A stretch of DNA of 64,000 nucleotides from CAWVWD01 sp965662365 (lineage in GTDB: Bacteria; Bacteroidota; Bacteroidia; Chitinophagales; Saprospiraceae): assembly GCA_965662365.1 (NCBI GenBank), contig CBFIHR010000015.1, positions 3,271 to 67,270 of the forward strand, in the 5' to 3' direction. The notes beneath the pieces were generated by a model. That model saw nothing but the letters and a program-made list of their open reading frames with translations. It was not told the origin of the DNA and did no database searches. The position numbers were made by a program, and so were the translations under genes. This document shows, one piece after another, positions 33,618 to 42,878 of the stretch. Numbering within the stretch: the first letter of the stretch is position 1; every line of letters begins with the position of its first letter.

Positions 33618-35510
33618 ATGAAACGATATTTATTTTTTCTACTTTTTGTAATCATTGCAGCGACATTGAATGCACAATCTCGCCCCACCGCACCATTTTA
33701 TCACGGCGTTGCGTCAGGTGATCCTTTGGCAGATGCGGTGATTATTTGGACTCGTGCAGTCCCGATTAATACAAATAAGGCGACCGTTGTCGGGAAATGG
33801 TTCGTTGCAACGGATAAAAACATGAAAAATATTGTCCAAAATGGCGATTTTGAAACCGATGCGTCGAAAGATTATACCGTAAAAATTGATGTTCAAAACT
33901 TAGAATCAAATACCTATTATTATTATCAATTTGAAGCATTCGACAAAAAATCAATTATCGGTCGAACGAAAACTGCTCCGAAAGCGAATGATAGCAATCG
34001 GTTACGCTTTGCAGTCGTATCTTGTAATAATTTTCAGCACGGTTATTATAACGCCTTTCGAGCAATTGCGAATCAGAGCGATTTAGATGCCGTCATTCAT
34101 TTGGGCGATTATATTTATGAAACAGGCGAAGGCGTTTATGCCAATGATAAATTGAAGCGAAATGTGTCGCCATTGACCGAAATTATTGACTTGAAAGATT
34201 ATCGAATGCGGTATAGTCAATATCGGTTAGATATAGATTTTATTAAAATCCATCAACAACATCCGTTTATTTGTATTTGGGACGATCACGAGATAGCGAA
34301 CGATTCGTATAAAAATGGTGCGGCCAATCATCAAGCTAACGAAGGCAGCTGGGAAAACCGCAAAGCCGCCGCACAACAAGCCTATTTTGAATGGCTGCCG
34401 ATCCGAAATCATCCCGAAAAGAAAATTAATCGAGTTTTAAAATATGGTGAGTTAGCAGATTTAATTATGCTAGATACTCGAATTCAAGCCAGAGAAAAGA
34501 AACCATCAAATATGTATGATGACAATTATATGGACTCAACTCGGGTAATGTTAGGAAAAACTCAAAGAGAATGGTTATTCGATGCGTTGGATAATTCTAC
34601 CGCAAAGTGGAAATTAATTGGGCAACAAGTGATTTTTTCGGAATTAGTCGTCGGTTGGGCAAATCCGTTAGATCGACTAAAAACGGAAAATATTTTATTG
34701 GATATTTGGGACGGCTATCCTGTCGAACGTCAAAAAATCATGGACTATTTTCAAGAGCAAAACATGGAAAATATCGTCTTTTTAACTGGCGATTTTCATT
34801 CTGCTTTTGCTTTTGAAGTTACTGCAAACCCATCATTATCAACAACTTACAACCCTAAAACCAGCGAAGGTGCAGTAGCGGTGGAATTTGTTACGCCAAG
34901 TATTACATCAGCTAATTTTAATGAATATACGACTCGATACCGTAGCCGAAAATTTGAAGAATGTTTGAATAAACCTTGTGGTGGCTTTCCGTTTTTTAAT
35001 AAAAAAAATCCGAATCCACATATTAAATATACGGATTTGGACAGACATGGATTTATTATTTTAGATGTAACAGAAGCAGCGGTTCAGTCTAACTTTTATT
35101 TTGTCGAAAGACGAGATAAAATAGAGGACAACTACTATTTTGATGCTGCTCTGAAGGTAAAAAGTGGTTCAAATAAGTTGATTTTTGCAAAAGAAAACAC
35201 ACCAAAATCAACGAAAAATGAAATGCCCAAAATAGAAAACACCCGAAATAATCACATTGTCAGCGGTGTGTATCAGACGGAACAAGATATTTTCATACAG
35301 CTACATGCGGCTCAAAGAAGTACAATTGAGACGATTTATGTTGTCAATGATGATAATGAAATCGTTAAATCCTACGGTAACTTTGGCGAAGATAGAACGA
35401 TTTATACGGTTTCTTTTTTAAAATCTGATTTGCCGAAAGGTAAATATGGCTTGACGCTGAAAGCCTCAACTTTAGAGACTGCCGATGTTTTCTTTTTTGA
35501 AATAGATTAA
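33618..35510 (+). CDS. PhoD-like alkaline phosphatase, secreted
   Basis: The 630-residue protein has a signal peptide (about 1-19, ending in LNA-QS), the N-terminal PhoD_N-type domain with FYHGVASGDPLADAVIIWTR (about 27-46), and a metallophosphatase domain with VVSCNNFQHGYYNAF, HLGDYIYETGEG, WDDHEIANDSY and FLTGDFHSAFAFEV. These place the metal-binding Asp, His and Asn residues. PhoD-type enzymes release phosphate from mono- and diesters outside the cytoplasm. The C-terminal 120 residues form an extra beta-rich domain. No twin-arginine motif is seen in the signal peptide, unlike Bacillus PhoD. Confidence 0.9.
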   Translation: MKRYLFFLLFVIIAATLNAQSRPTAPFYHGVASGDPLADAVIIWTRAVPINTNKATVVGKWFVATDKNMKNIVQNGDFETDASKDYTVKIDVQNLESNTYYYYQFEAFDKKSIIGRTKTAPKANDSNRLRFAVVSCNNFQHGYYNAFRAIANQSDLDAVIHLGDYIYETGEGVYANDKLKRNVSPLTEIIDLKDYRMRYSQYRLDIDFIKIHQQHPFICIWDDHEIANDSYKNGAANHQANEGSWENRKAAAQQAYFEWLPIRNHPEKKINRVLKYGELADLIMLDTRIQAREKKPSNMYDDNYMDSTRVMLGKTQREWLFDALDNSTAKWKLIGQQVIFSELVVGWANPLDRLKTENILLDIWDGYPVERQKIMDYFQEQNMENIVFLTGDFHSAFAFEVTANPSLSTTYNPKTSEGAVAVEFVTPSITSANFNEYTTRYRSRKFEECLNKPCGGFPFFNKKNPNPHIKYTDLDRHGFIILDVTEAAVQSNFYFVERRDKIEDNYYFDAALKVKSGSNKLIFAKENTPKSTKNEMPKIENTRNNHIVSGVYQTEQDIFIQLHAAQRSTIETIYVVNDDNEIVKSYGNFGEDRTIYTVSFLKSDLPKGKYGLTLKASTLETADVFFFEID

Positions 35511-35527
35511 CATACAAAAAAGTAACT

Positions 35528-35611
35528 ATCGAGCCGGAAGATACTTCTTAACTCCAAAATAAGTACGGAATAGCACCTTGTGTCGTTTTATGAAGTACCT
35601 TCCGACTCGAT
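35528..35611. repeat. 20-bp imperfect inverted repeat at convergent gene ends
   Basis: ATCGAGCCGGAAGATACTTC (35528-35547) and its near complement at 35592-35611 (18 of 20) flank a 44-nt loop between the PhoD-like stop and the histidine-kinase stop; the right arm reaches the kinase stop codon. It may terminate both transcripts, but there are no long T runs. Confidence 0.65.
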
Positions 35612-36603
35612 TAAATCGGTAACTTGACTTTAAAAATACTTCCTTTTGGTTGATTATCAATAATTTGAATTGTTCCGCCGTGAGCGGTAATCATATTTTT
35701 AACGATAAATAAACCGAGACCAGTACCTTTGGTTTTTCGAGTGTCTTCACTACCAACTCGATAAAATTTTTCAAACACTTTGCCCTTATCTTCATCCGAA
35801 ATTCCAATGCCTTTATCCGCTACTTCAAAGATCAAATCTTTACCTTCTCGATGTAAATTAACATCGATCTCATCGCCCTTAGGGCTATATTTTGCAGCAT
35901 TTTCGATAAGATTGACAATGATAGAATTTAAGGCTTGTCGGTCAGCATGAATAATCGGATGATCGACACTGGATTGAAAGTTAAACCTAAAATTAGAAAA
36001 TTTAGTACGAACTTGATTTAGGTTTTCGTTGATTAATTCCGTAAAATTCAGCGGTTCTTTTGAGGTTGCATAAGAGTTTTCGATACGAGCGGCTAATAGA
36101 ATATTATTGACCAAGGTATTTAATCTATCGGTTTCCGTTAAAGCACCTTTTGACAATAGTTGAATATGTTCGGTTTTTAAATTTGGTCGCTTTATGAAAG
36201 TATCCAGAGCGAGTTTGATGGACGCAATCGGCGATTTTAATTCGTGTGTAATTGACAGCAAGAAATTTCGTTGCTGCCGAGCGAGTGCCACTTCTTTACG
36301 AAATCCACGATTCATAAACCACATGCCAATGATCAATACAATAAAGAAAACCGCACCTTCACCGATAATCATCATTCGTTGCTTTTGAAACTCATCGTGT
36401 AGGTATTTATAAACATCTTTTTCTTGAAACTCTAAATCAGAAAGTCCTTTAAACTCGACATACTCAACATGTAACGCATCAATTCGAGCATCTCGAAGTT
36501 TTTGATTTTGATTTAATAATAAATAAGACCACCAAACGGAAGCGGTTAGTACATAAAGAATCAATCCATGATAAATAAAACGATGTCTAAAATGTTTTTT
36601 CAT
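35611..36603 (-). CDS. Orphan sensor histidine kinase
   Basis: The 330-residue kinase has two membrane helices (about 11-30 and 78-97) flanking a short periplasmic sensor of about 45 residues. A HisKA domain follows with phosphoacceptor His120 in LSITHELKSPIASIK, then a HATPase domain with the N box NLIENAAKYSP, G1 VADKGIGI, F box and G2 TKGTGLGLFIVK. No receiver gene is adjacent. Such short sensors are common in Bacteroidota and usually pair with an OmpR-type regulator; the minus-strand regulator at 0.9-2.2 kb is a sigma-54 type, so a link is not implied. Confidence 0.92.
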   Translation of the reverse strand: MKKHFRHRFIYHGLILYVLTASVWWSYLLLNQNQKLRDARIDALHVEYVEFKGLSDLEFQEKDVYKYLHDEFQKQRMMIIGEGAVFFIVLIIGMWFMNRGFRKEVALARQQRNFLLSITHELKSPIASIKLALDTFIKRPNLKTEHIQLLSKGALTETDRLNTLVNNILLAARIENSYATSKEPLNFTELINENLNQVRTKFSNFRFNFQSSVDHPIIHADRQALNSIIVNLIENAAKYSPKGDEIDVNLHREGKDLIFEVADKGIGISDEDKGKVFEKFYRVGSEDTRKTKGTGLGLFIVKNMITAHGGTIQIIDNQPKGSIFKVKLPI

Positions 36604-37026
36604 GTTCTGGTTACTAATTATTGCATAAAAATAAATATTCGTGTGAGTGCCTACTGCAACGACTCAAAATATTGGATAAAATCAAAATATCGTTTGATGT
36701 TGCGACGATTCTAATCAAAGTTACGAGAGAATTTATAAATTATTATGTTTTTTAAGTCATAGTCATAAGGAGATAAATTAAAAACTAACAATATTTTTCC
36801 GTATTAATTTAGGATTACAAAGTGCTTCTTATCCTAAAGGGAGGGTTTTCTTGGGAATGTAATAAGTACTGAAATTGAATATGCTTTTTAAAACTGTTTT
36901 TTCATTACCTTTGTACGCATTTTTAGAGCTATTTGTATAAAAGTTCAAACCTTAGGACAATTTAGGTCGTTTGGTGTACAACTATTACGAATAATAAATT
37001 GATAACAATCAAACAAATATAAATTA
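36604..37026. other. Divergent kinase-rseP intergenic region
   Basis: Long AT-rich region with a TACCTTTG box at 36906-36913 as the only clear element. No hairpin, small ORF or repeat found. Confidence 0.45.
36906..36913 (+). promoter_or_regulatory. Probable -7 box of the rseP-hscB unit
   Basis: TACCTTTG, identical to the box of the rplM operon, lies 113 nt before the rseP ATG. A TTG at 36875-36877 is 28 bp upstream, longer than the usual 17-23 bp, so the -33 element is uncertain. Confidence 0.45.
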
Positions 37027-38352
37027 ATGGGTACTTTAATTATCATTGGACAATTAGTATTGAGTTTATCTATTCTAATTGTTTTACACGAATTTGGACA
37101 CTTTTTACCAGCTCGTGCTTTCAAAACCAGAGTAGAAAAATTCTACTTATTCTTTGACCCTTATTTTGCATTATTCAAAAAGAAAATAGGAGAAACAGAG
37201 TGGGGAATCGGCTGGTTGCCGCTCGGTGGCTACGTGAAGATCTCAGGCATGATTGACGAGTCGATGGATAAAGAACAAATGGCAGGGCCGCCACAACCTT
37301 GGGAGTTTCGTAGTAAGCCAGCTTGGCAGCGGTTAATTATTATGTTAGGTGGTGTCACAGTCAATTTCATTTTAGGATTTTTGATTTACGGTTTTGTTTT
37401 GTTCAATTGGGGAGAAGATGTACTACCGACTGAAAATGTAAAATATGGCATGTATGCGGATTCTTTCGCTATGGAAATGGGTTTTCGTACAGGTGACGAA
37501 TTGGTAAGTATTGATAATAAGCCAGTCGATAATTTTAATGCGATTCGTTTAGAGATTTTCAAAAACGAGAGTAAAAATGCACAAGTTATCCGTGATGGCG
37601 ATCAAGTATCTTTCGATATTCCAGAAAATTTGACAGGAAAATTAGCAAGTTACAAAGGGGCGTTTGTTGTTCCTCGTTATCCTTTTGTGATTGATGAAAT
37701 GTTGCCTGACTATCCTGGTGAAAAAACAGAACTAAAAAAGGGGGACAAACTCATTGGTTTAAACGACATAGCGACACCTTATTATGATAATTTTGCTACT
37801 GAAATCAAACAATATAAAGGCGAAGAAGTCACTGTTCACGCACTAAGGGGAAAAGATACTTTAAGTGTCAAAGTTGCATTAGACGAAAAAGCTGCAATCG
37901 GTGCCGTACCTCAATCAATGGATAACTTTTTAGATATTGTTCATAAAGATTATTCGTTTGGTGAAGCGATGCCTGCCGGAACTCGTCGTTCGGTTGAGTT
38001 TTTGAGCTTACAAGTTAATGCTTTCGGACAAATGTTTACTGGAAAAGTAAAAGCCTCTGAAAGTTTAGGCGGCTTCGGCTCTATTGCTAAAATGTTCTCT
38101 CCGACTTGGGACTGGCAACGATTCTGGCGAATGACCGCAGTTTTATCCTTGATTTTAGCCTTCATGAACTTATTACCGATCCCAGCTTTAGACGGTGGAC
38201 ACGTTATGTTTTTGTTATACGAAATGATCACCGGACGCAAACCGAGTGACAAGTTCTTGGAGTATGCAACTATCGCCGGTTTTGCTTTAATATTAGGATT
38301 AGTACTTTATGCCAACGGCTTAGATATTTTACGTTGGTTTAGAGGAGAATAA
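37027..38352 (+). CDS. rseP: Site-2 protease RseP (M50 family)
   Basis: The 441-residue intramembrane zinc protease cleaves anti-sigma factors and remnant signal peptides within the membrane. The zinc motif HEFGH (residues 21-25) lies in the first membrane helix, and the third ligand is in LPIPALDGGHVMF near the C-terminus. Four membrane helices are predicted. Two PDZ-like modules lie between helices, with FRTGDELVSIDNKPV and ELKKGDKLIGLNDIA typical of their ligand-binding turns. It begins with ATG and is followed 68 bp later by hscB. Confidence 0.95.
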   Translation: MGTLIIIGQLVLSLSILIVLHEFGHFLPARAFKTRVEKFYLFFDPYFALFKKKIGETEWGIGWLPLGGYVKISGMIDESMDKEQMAGPPQPWEFRSKPAWQRLIIMLGGVTVNFILGFLIYGFVLFNWGEDVLPTENVKYGMYADSFAMEMGFRTGDELVSIDNKPVDNFNAIRLEIFKNESKNAQVIRDGDQVSFDIPENLTGKLASYKGAFVVPRYPFVIDEMLPDYPGEKTELKKGDKLIGLNDIATPYYDNFATEIKQYKGEEVTVHALRGKDTLSVKVALDEKAAIGAVPQSMDNFLDIVHKDYSFGEAMPAGTRRSVEFLSLQVNAFGQMFTGKVKASESLGGFGSIAKMFSPTWDWQRFWRMTAVLSLILAFMNLLPIPALDGGHVMFLLYEMITGRKPSDKFLEYATIAGFALILGLVLYANGLDILRWFRGE

Positions 38353-38367
38353 AATTTAGTTACCAGT

Positions 38368-38400
38368 GATGAGTGATTAGTATCTTACTAATCACTCATC
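38368..38400. repeat. Perfect 15-bp hairpin between rseP and hscB
   Basis: GATGAGTGATTAGTA (38368-38382) and its exact complement (38386-38400) surround a 3-nt loop. It falls between the rseP stop (38352) and the hscB start (38421). No T run follows, so it may be an RNA-processing or stability element; the word AGTGATTAG recurs at 28252 and 42855. Confidence 0.8.
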
Positions 38401-38420
38401 ATTTATCACTAATTAGAAAA

Positions 38421-38945
38421 GTGAAATACTTTGAATTATACGATTTACCAATTTCGTTTTTATTAGACGCAAAGTTATTAAAACGAAAGTTTTATCAATT
38501 GAGTAAGCAATTTCATCCTGACTTTTACACATTAGAAAGTGAAGAGAAACAAGCTGAAATCTTAGAACTATCTACTATTAATAACGAAGCCTACAAAACA
38601 CTCTCGGACTTCGACAAACGAATGGAGTACATTCTGAAAGAAAAAGGTGTTTATAGTGAGGAAGGAAAAAATAAAGTCCCACAAGATTTTTTGATGGAAA
38701 TGATGGACATCAATGAAGCGTTGATGGAACTCGAATTTGATTTTGATAATTCTACATTTGAAGCAGCGAAGCAAAACATCAAAGATATGGAAGCTGACCT
38801 CTACAATGAGATTTTACCTATCCTAAAAGATTATCATAATGCCAATGCTTCATCAACAGATTTAGCACAAATCAAAGATTTTTATTTTAAACGCAAATAT
38901 TTGTTGCGGATTCAAAATAATCTTGCTAAATTTGCGGCACTTTAG
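38421..38945 (+). CDS. hscB: Fe-S cluster co-chaperone HscB
   Basis: A 174-residue J-domain protein that delivers the IscU-cluster complex to HscA. The N-terminal J-domain has the HPD motif in KQFHPDFYTLE (about 29-39), followed by NNEAYKTLSDFDKRMEYIL and a C-terminal three-helix bundle with FLMEMMDINEAL. The start is set at GTG 38421 (VKYFELYDLP), since the longer frame from 38373 is translated from the hairpin DNA. The isc genes are not adjacent. Confidence 0.88.
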   Translation: MKYFELYDLPISFLLDAKLLKRKFYQLSKQFHPDFYTLESEEKQAEILELSTINNEAYKTLSDFDKRMEYILKEKGVYSEEGKNKVPQDFLMEMMDINEALMELEFDFDNSTFEAAKQNIKDMEADLYNEILPILKDYHNANASSTDLAQIKDFYFKRKYLLRIQNNLAKFAAL

Positions 38946-38990
38946 AACTAACGCAATTTAGTTCTATAAAATAACTACCAAATATAGATT

Positions 38991-39072
38991 GCCTCGGTGG
39001 CGGAATTGGTAGACGCGCTGGATTCAAAATCCAGTTTCTTCGGAAGTGCGGGTTCGATTCCCGCCCGAGGTA
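38991..39072 (+). tRNA. tRNA-Leu (anticodon CAA)
   Basis: A complete class II tRNA. The acceptor stem GCCTCGG (38991-38997) pairs with CCGAGGT (39065-39071) with one G-U pair at position 1-72. The anticodon stem CTGGA/TCCAG encloses TTCAAAA with anticodon CAA at 39025-39027. A long variable arm (TTTCTTCGGAAG) and the T arm GCGGGTTCGATTCCCGC are visible. It reads UUG leucine codons; CCA is not encoded. A terminator follows at 39076. Confidence 0.96.
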
Positions 39073-39075
39073 CAG

Positions 39076-39115
39076 AAAGCCCTGTTAATCTAATGATTTT
39101 CAGGGCTTTATCATT
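39076..39115 (+). terminator. Rho-independent terminator after tRNA-Leu
   Basis: AAAGCCCTG (39076-39084) pairs with CAGGGCTTT (39101-39109) around a 16-nt AT-rich loop, followed by TATCATTTC. It starts 4 nt after the tRNA. Confidence 0.7.
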
Positions 39116-39500
39116 TCATAACTACTAAAATAGTAACAAAACTTAAAACATTTTTTAACCATCATCAGCACGGCTATCCGCTAATTTTCAAACTTGTGCT
39201 TAAAAAATAAAGACGTGTAAACGGCATAATTTATTAATTCTTCAGCAAAAATCTTCTGTCCGTATCCTCTATAATTCATCTTTCTTGAGTAACAATTAAC
39301 AAACCTTTTATAATTTGAACTTAGAATATAAAATCAAAGTTTAATGGGTTTTATATCTTTGTAGTTCAAATAACTATATATTCGAATAAAATAGTCAAAC
39401 GGTTGAAGATAATAAAAATTAGCCCGAAACTTTGGGATTAATTTACCGCTATTAAAATATTTCAGAAAACTAATTTCTGAAAGTTATAATTTTTGAAAAG
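39110..39500. other. Intergenic region upstream of rbfA
   Basis: AT-rich and non-coding. It contains a perfect TATCTTTG -7 box at 39354-39361 and a pair of short words (AAATATTTCAGAAAA with TTTCTGAAAG near 39456-39482) that could form a weak hairpin just before rbfA. Nothing else is recognisable. Confidence 0.45.
39354..39361 (+). promoter_or_regulatory. -7 promoter box upstream of rbfA
   Basis: TATCTTTG matches the TAnnTTTG consensus fully; it lies 140 nt before the rbfA ATG. No -33 TTG is visible at the normal spacing. Confidence 0.45.
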
Positions 39501-39875
39501 ATGGGTTCAGTAAGAAAGCAGCAGACGGAAAGTATGCTTCAAAGAGAGATGAGTACAGTACTTCGTCAAGAAGGGGCGTACATTTATGGTTCACAAGCAT
39601 TAGTCACCGTAACCAGTGTGATTTTGTCACCAGATTTTGGGGAAGCTAAGTTTTATTTAAGTGTATTTAATATCGAGGACAAACCAAATGTAATTATAGA
39701 GTTAGATGATAATATGACCCGAGTACGGCAGCAGTTGGCAAGCCGTATTCGTAAAAAAATTCGTCGTGTGCCACGTATCAGTTTTTATTTAGATGATACC
39801 TTGGACGAAATGTATCGCTTAAATCAATTATTCGATCAAATCGAAACAGACAAAGACAACGAACTTGATACTTAA
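39501..39875 (+). CDS. rbfA: Ribosome-binding factor A
   Basis: The 124-residue KH-like protein assists maturation of the 16S rRNA 5' end. It contains the expected opening RKQQTESMLQREMSTVLRQE, a VTSVILSPDFGEAKFYLSVFN segment corresponding to the beta-sheet core, and SFYLDDTLDEMYRLNQLFDQI at the C-terminus, the most conserved part of RbfA. It is followed 54 bp later by the LolC/E-type permease gene on the same strand, a common Bacteroidota neighbour. Confidence 0.94.
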   Translation: MGSVRKQQTESMLQREMSTVLRQEGAYIYGSQALVTVTSVILSPDFGEAKFYLSVFNIEDKPNVIIELDDNMTRVRQQLASRIRKKIRRVPRISFYLDDTLDEMYRLNQLFDQIETDKDNELDT

Positions 39876-39929
39876 GGTCTTGAAATCGTGTTGATTTTAA
39901 AAATCGATACGGTTTATTAACAGCAAAAA

Positions 39930-41168
39930 ATGAATTTACCTTTAAAGTTTGCACGACGATACTTATTCGCTAAAAAATCAACGAATGCAATCAATATCAT
40001 TTCAGGTATTGCAGTCGGCGGTATTGCAGTCGGTACAGCAGCGATTATCTTGATTCTGTCAGTTTTTAATGGATTTGAAGACTTAATCAAAAGCCTTTAC
40101 GGTTCGTTCAACCCTGATATTAAAGTCACGGTGATTGAGGGAAAAGTATTTACACCCGAAGAAGGTACGATTAAAAAAATCAAAGCAATTGACGGAGTTT
40201 CGGAGGTCTCACAAACGTTGTCAGAAGTATCCTTTTTTGAATATGGCGAAAGTCAAGATTTTGGTATTCTAAAGGGTGTTGATGCTGCTTTTGATTCTGT
40301 TTCTAAAGTCGATGAAAATATTATTCGAGGAGAATATTTCACGCAAGACGAAGAAATGAGCTATGCCGTTATCGGTGCAGGGATGGAGTATAAACTGTCG
40401 ATGGTTGTCGGTGATCAATCACAATCTTTGGGCGTTTATATGCCAAATCGAAAAAAACGTACTATTGGTTTTGGAAGTCCGACCGATGTTTTCAAACGTC
40501 GATTTTTACCACCGGTCGGTGTCTTTGCGATTCAACAGGAGTTTGATGATAATTATATTATTACATCTTTGGATTTTGTACAAGATATTTTGAGTTATCG
40601 AAACGGCGAAATTGGTGCATTAGAGGTGAAAGTCACTGAAAATGCAAACACGGATAATATTCTTACCGCAATCAAAAAAATCGTTGGTAAAGACTTTGAA
40701 GTTAAAGACCGTTACCAGCAAGAAGAGGCCTTTTTCAAGCTAATGAATATGGAAAAATGGATGGCTTATGCCGTTATTAGTTTCGCCTTATTGTTATTAG
40801 CTTTCAATATTGTTGGGGCGTTGTGGATGTTAGTTTTGGATAAGAAAAAAGATATTGCCATTCTAAAATCAATGGGAGCAACCGATAATTTGGTACGAAA
40901 TATTTTCTTGTCAGAAGGTTTAGCATTATCGTTTTTTGGTGCAATGATCGGTTACGTTTTTGCCATTATTATTTATATTTTACAAAAAACAATCGGTATC
41001 GTGAAGTTATCGGGCGGAGCAAATTTATTAATTGATACCTATCCGATTGATATTAAGATTTTTGATTTCGTTTTGGTTTTCTTTACCGTGATGTTCATCG
41101 GATTTTTAGCCGCATGGCTACCGAGCATACGAACAAAGAATATTCAGCCAATTATTCGGGAGGAGTAA
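39930..41168 (+). CDS. LolC/LolE-type ABC transporter permease (FtsX family)
   Basis: The 412-residue permease has the MacB/FtsX layout: an N-terminal helix (about 21-43) with IAVGGIAVGTAAIILILSVF, a periplasmic domain of about 220 residues, and three C-terminal helices (about 275-300, 320-350 and 370-395). The cytoplasmic loop LDKKKDIAILKSMGATDNLVRNIFLSEG is the classic coupling-helix motif of LolE-like permeases. LolCDE extracts lipoproteins from the inner membrane, and Bacteroidota commonly encode a single permease copy. The ATPase LolD is not in the window. Confidence 0.87.
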   Translation: MNLPLKFARRYLFAKKSTNAINIISGIAVGGIAVGTAAIILILSVFNGFEDLIKSLYGSFNPDIKVTVIEGKVFTPEEGTIKKIKAIDGVSEVSQTLSEVSFFEYGESQDFGILKGVDAAFDSVSKVDENIIRGEYFTQDEEMSYAVIGAGMEYKLSMVVGDQSQSLGVYMPNRKKRTIGFGSPTDVFKRRFLPPVGVFAIQQEFDDNYIITSLDFVQDILSYRNGEIGALEVKVTENANTDNILTAIKKIVGKDFEVKDRYQQEEAFFKLMNMEKWMAYAVISFALLLLAFNIVGALWMLVLDKKKDIAILKSMGATDNLVRNIFLSEGLALSFFGAMIGYVFAIIIYILQKTIGIVKLSGGANLLIDTYPIDIKIFDFVLVFFTVMFIGFLAAWLPSIRTKNIQPIIREE

Positions 41169-41179
41169 ATTTATCGCTG

Positions 41180-41218
41180 TGGCTTCGCTTGTCCCGAAAT
41201 CTTCGGATAAGCGAAGCC
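41180..41218. repeat. Hairpin with the CTTGTCCCGAAATCT dispersed core
   Basis: GTGGCTTCGCTT (41179-41190) pairs with AAGCGAAGCCAC (41209-41220), enclosing TCCCGAAATCTTCGG, which contains the dispersed core shared with 14281, 31299 and 48429. It sits 11 nt after the permease stop. Frames starting at GTG 41179 read through this hairpin and are unlikely to be real. Confidence 0.75.
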
Positions 41219-41241
41219 ACAACAATTTAACAGTCTATTTG

Positions 41242-41595
41242 ATGCAAGATTGGGAGTTAGAGTTTTATTGGAATAAGGTTAGGAATCAGGTCAAAGATTT
41301 GATGGGCTTAGGAGCTTTGCCTGATATGAATGGAATTTTGTTCTTGATAGGAATGCAAGAATTAGGGCGTTTTGAAATCGAGTTTACAAAGGAACAAAAG
41401 CAGGATTTAATGCACATTGCCGTTTGTGCCTTGTTAGAAAATGACGGTTATTATGAGTTTGTCGGTCGAGATGCAGAAGGTTGGCCGCATTACAAACTAT
41501 TAAAGGCGGTCGCACAACACGGCGAAAAAAATCAAGAAGATTTGTTAAAAAAGAAGGTCATCGCCTACTTTGAAAAAATTATAATGGAAAATTAG
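41242..41595 (+). CDS. Small conserved protein of Bacteroidota
   Basis: A 117-residue soluble protein. The start is set at ATG 41242 because upstream codons lie in a hairpin. It contains the characteristic segment LPDMNGILFLIGMQELGRF, then FTKEQKQDLMHIAVCALLENDGYYEFVGRDAEGWPHYK. I recognise this pattern from unnamed Bacteroidota proteins; no function is known to me. It follows the LolC/E-type permease on the same strand and may be co-transcribed with it. Confidence 0.65.
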   Translation: MQDWELEFYWNKVRNQVKDLMGLGALPDMNGILFLIGMQELGRFEIEFTKEQKQDLMHIAVCALLENDGYYEFVGRDAEGWPHYKLLKAVAQHGEKNQEDLLKKKVIAYFEKIIMEN

Positions 41596-41804
41596 GTTGA
41601 TTCTGGGGTCGATGCACCGAATTTTTAGTAAAAAATAATCATACAATCTATCTAATTAACGGTTTTGTTTAACGGTTTTTCTATAAAAATCAGACGAGCT
41701 GACTCAACGCCTTTTTTGACTTATTGAAATCAACCGTTTTTAATAAAATTCATTTTTATAAGTAAACCGTTCACACTAATTATTAATAATACACAATAAT
41801 TGAT

Positions 41805-42719
41805 ATGCAAATGAAAAAAACAGTTTATTTTATACTTTTTGCTTTCGCAATAATGATGACTTCGTGTGGAAATTCGCATACAGCGGATTTTGATTTTGAG
41901 TTGACAACAGGTGAAGCACCTGTTGAAATCGCATTTAATAATACATCAAAAAATGCGACTTCTTATGAATGGAACTTTGGAGATGGGACGACTTCAACCG
42001 AACAAAGTCCGACGAAAATGTTCTACTATCCCGGGACGTATAATGTAACATTAACAACTATTAATAACGGCGAACGAGTACAACAAACGAAAAGTTTTAC
42101 GCTTCGTGATGCTCCAAAACGAATTGTCGAAATTGAAACAGAATTTGGGGTGATGAAAGCCGAATTGTTTAATTTTACGCCAAAACATCGTGATAATTTT
42201 ATCAAATTGGCAGAAGAAGGTTTTTATGATGGAACGCTTTTTCATCGTGTAATGCAAGGGTTTATGGCACAAGGTGGCGACCCAGATTCTAAAACAGCAA
42301 CTCCAGACCAACGATTAGGAATGGGCGAATTAGATTATACAATTCCTGCCGAAATCGTCCCTGGTGCGAATCATTACAAAGGAGCATTGGCAGCAGCCAG
42401 AAAACCAGATAGTACTAATCCAAATAAAGAATCGTCTGCCTGTCAGTTTTATATCGTTCAGGGTTCAACACATACGCCACAACAGTTGCAACAATATGTC
42501 AATCAAAAAGCACAGCGAGGAATACGACTACAGTATTCCCCAAATCAAGTCGAGTTTTACAAAAATGAAGGCGGTGCGCCAATTTTAGATATGGACTATA
42601 CTGTTTTCGGACAAGTTATCGAAGGAGCGCATATCATTGATAAATTAGCTGCTGTGCCTGTCGGGGTAGCGAATCGACCTATAAAAGATATTCCTATGAA
42701 AGTACGTGTAATTAAGTAG
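41805..42719 (+). CDS. PKD-domain cyclophilin lipoprotein (peptidylprolyl isomerase), copy 1
   Basis: The 304-residue lipoprotein has a signal peptide and lipobox MMTSC (Cys near residue 22). One PKD beta-sandwich (about 28-100) with ATSYEWNFGDGTTSTEQSP and YPGTYNVTL follows, then a cyclophilin-type isomerase domain (about 108-304) with TLFHRVMQGFMAQGGDP, the active-site Arg and Gln region, and SACQFYIVQG. An insert of about 30 residues rich in Gln (TPQQLQQYVNQKAQ) replaces the usual short turn before the last strands. It probably assists folding of secreted or outer-membrane proteins in the periplasm. It is the first of two tandem paralogues. Confidence 0.88.
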   Translation: MQMKKTVYFILFAFAIMMTSCGNSHTADFDFELTTGEAPVEIAFNNTSKNATSYEWNFGDGTTSTEQSPTKMFYYPGTYNVTLTTINNGERVQQTKSFTLRDAPKRIVEIETEFGVMKAELFNFTPKHRDNFIKLAEEGFYDGTLFHRVMQGFMAQGGDPDSKTATPDQRLGMGELDYTIPAEIVPGANHYKGALAAARKPDSTNPNKESSACQFYIVQGSTHTPQQLQQYVNQKAQRGIRLQYSPNQVEFYKNEGGAPILDMDYTVFGQVIEGAHIIDKLAAVPVGVANRPIKDIPMKVRVIK

Positions 42720-42878
42720 GTCAACGATGGATAAAATTCTGTCCGCTTTTCAAAATCTGACAGGATTAAAAAACAGCAATGGATTTTAATTAGTACGAAA
42801 TCAAAATGTCAGAATATTACATAAAAACGATTGGAAAAAGGTGAAGGCACCGATCACTAATCACGAATCACTAAATAC

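Noticed and set aside
38373..38420. Extended start of hscB
   Set aside because: These codons lie in a 15-bp hairpin; the GTG at 38421 gives the normal J-domain N-terminus.
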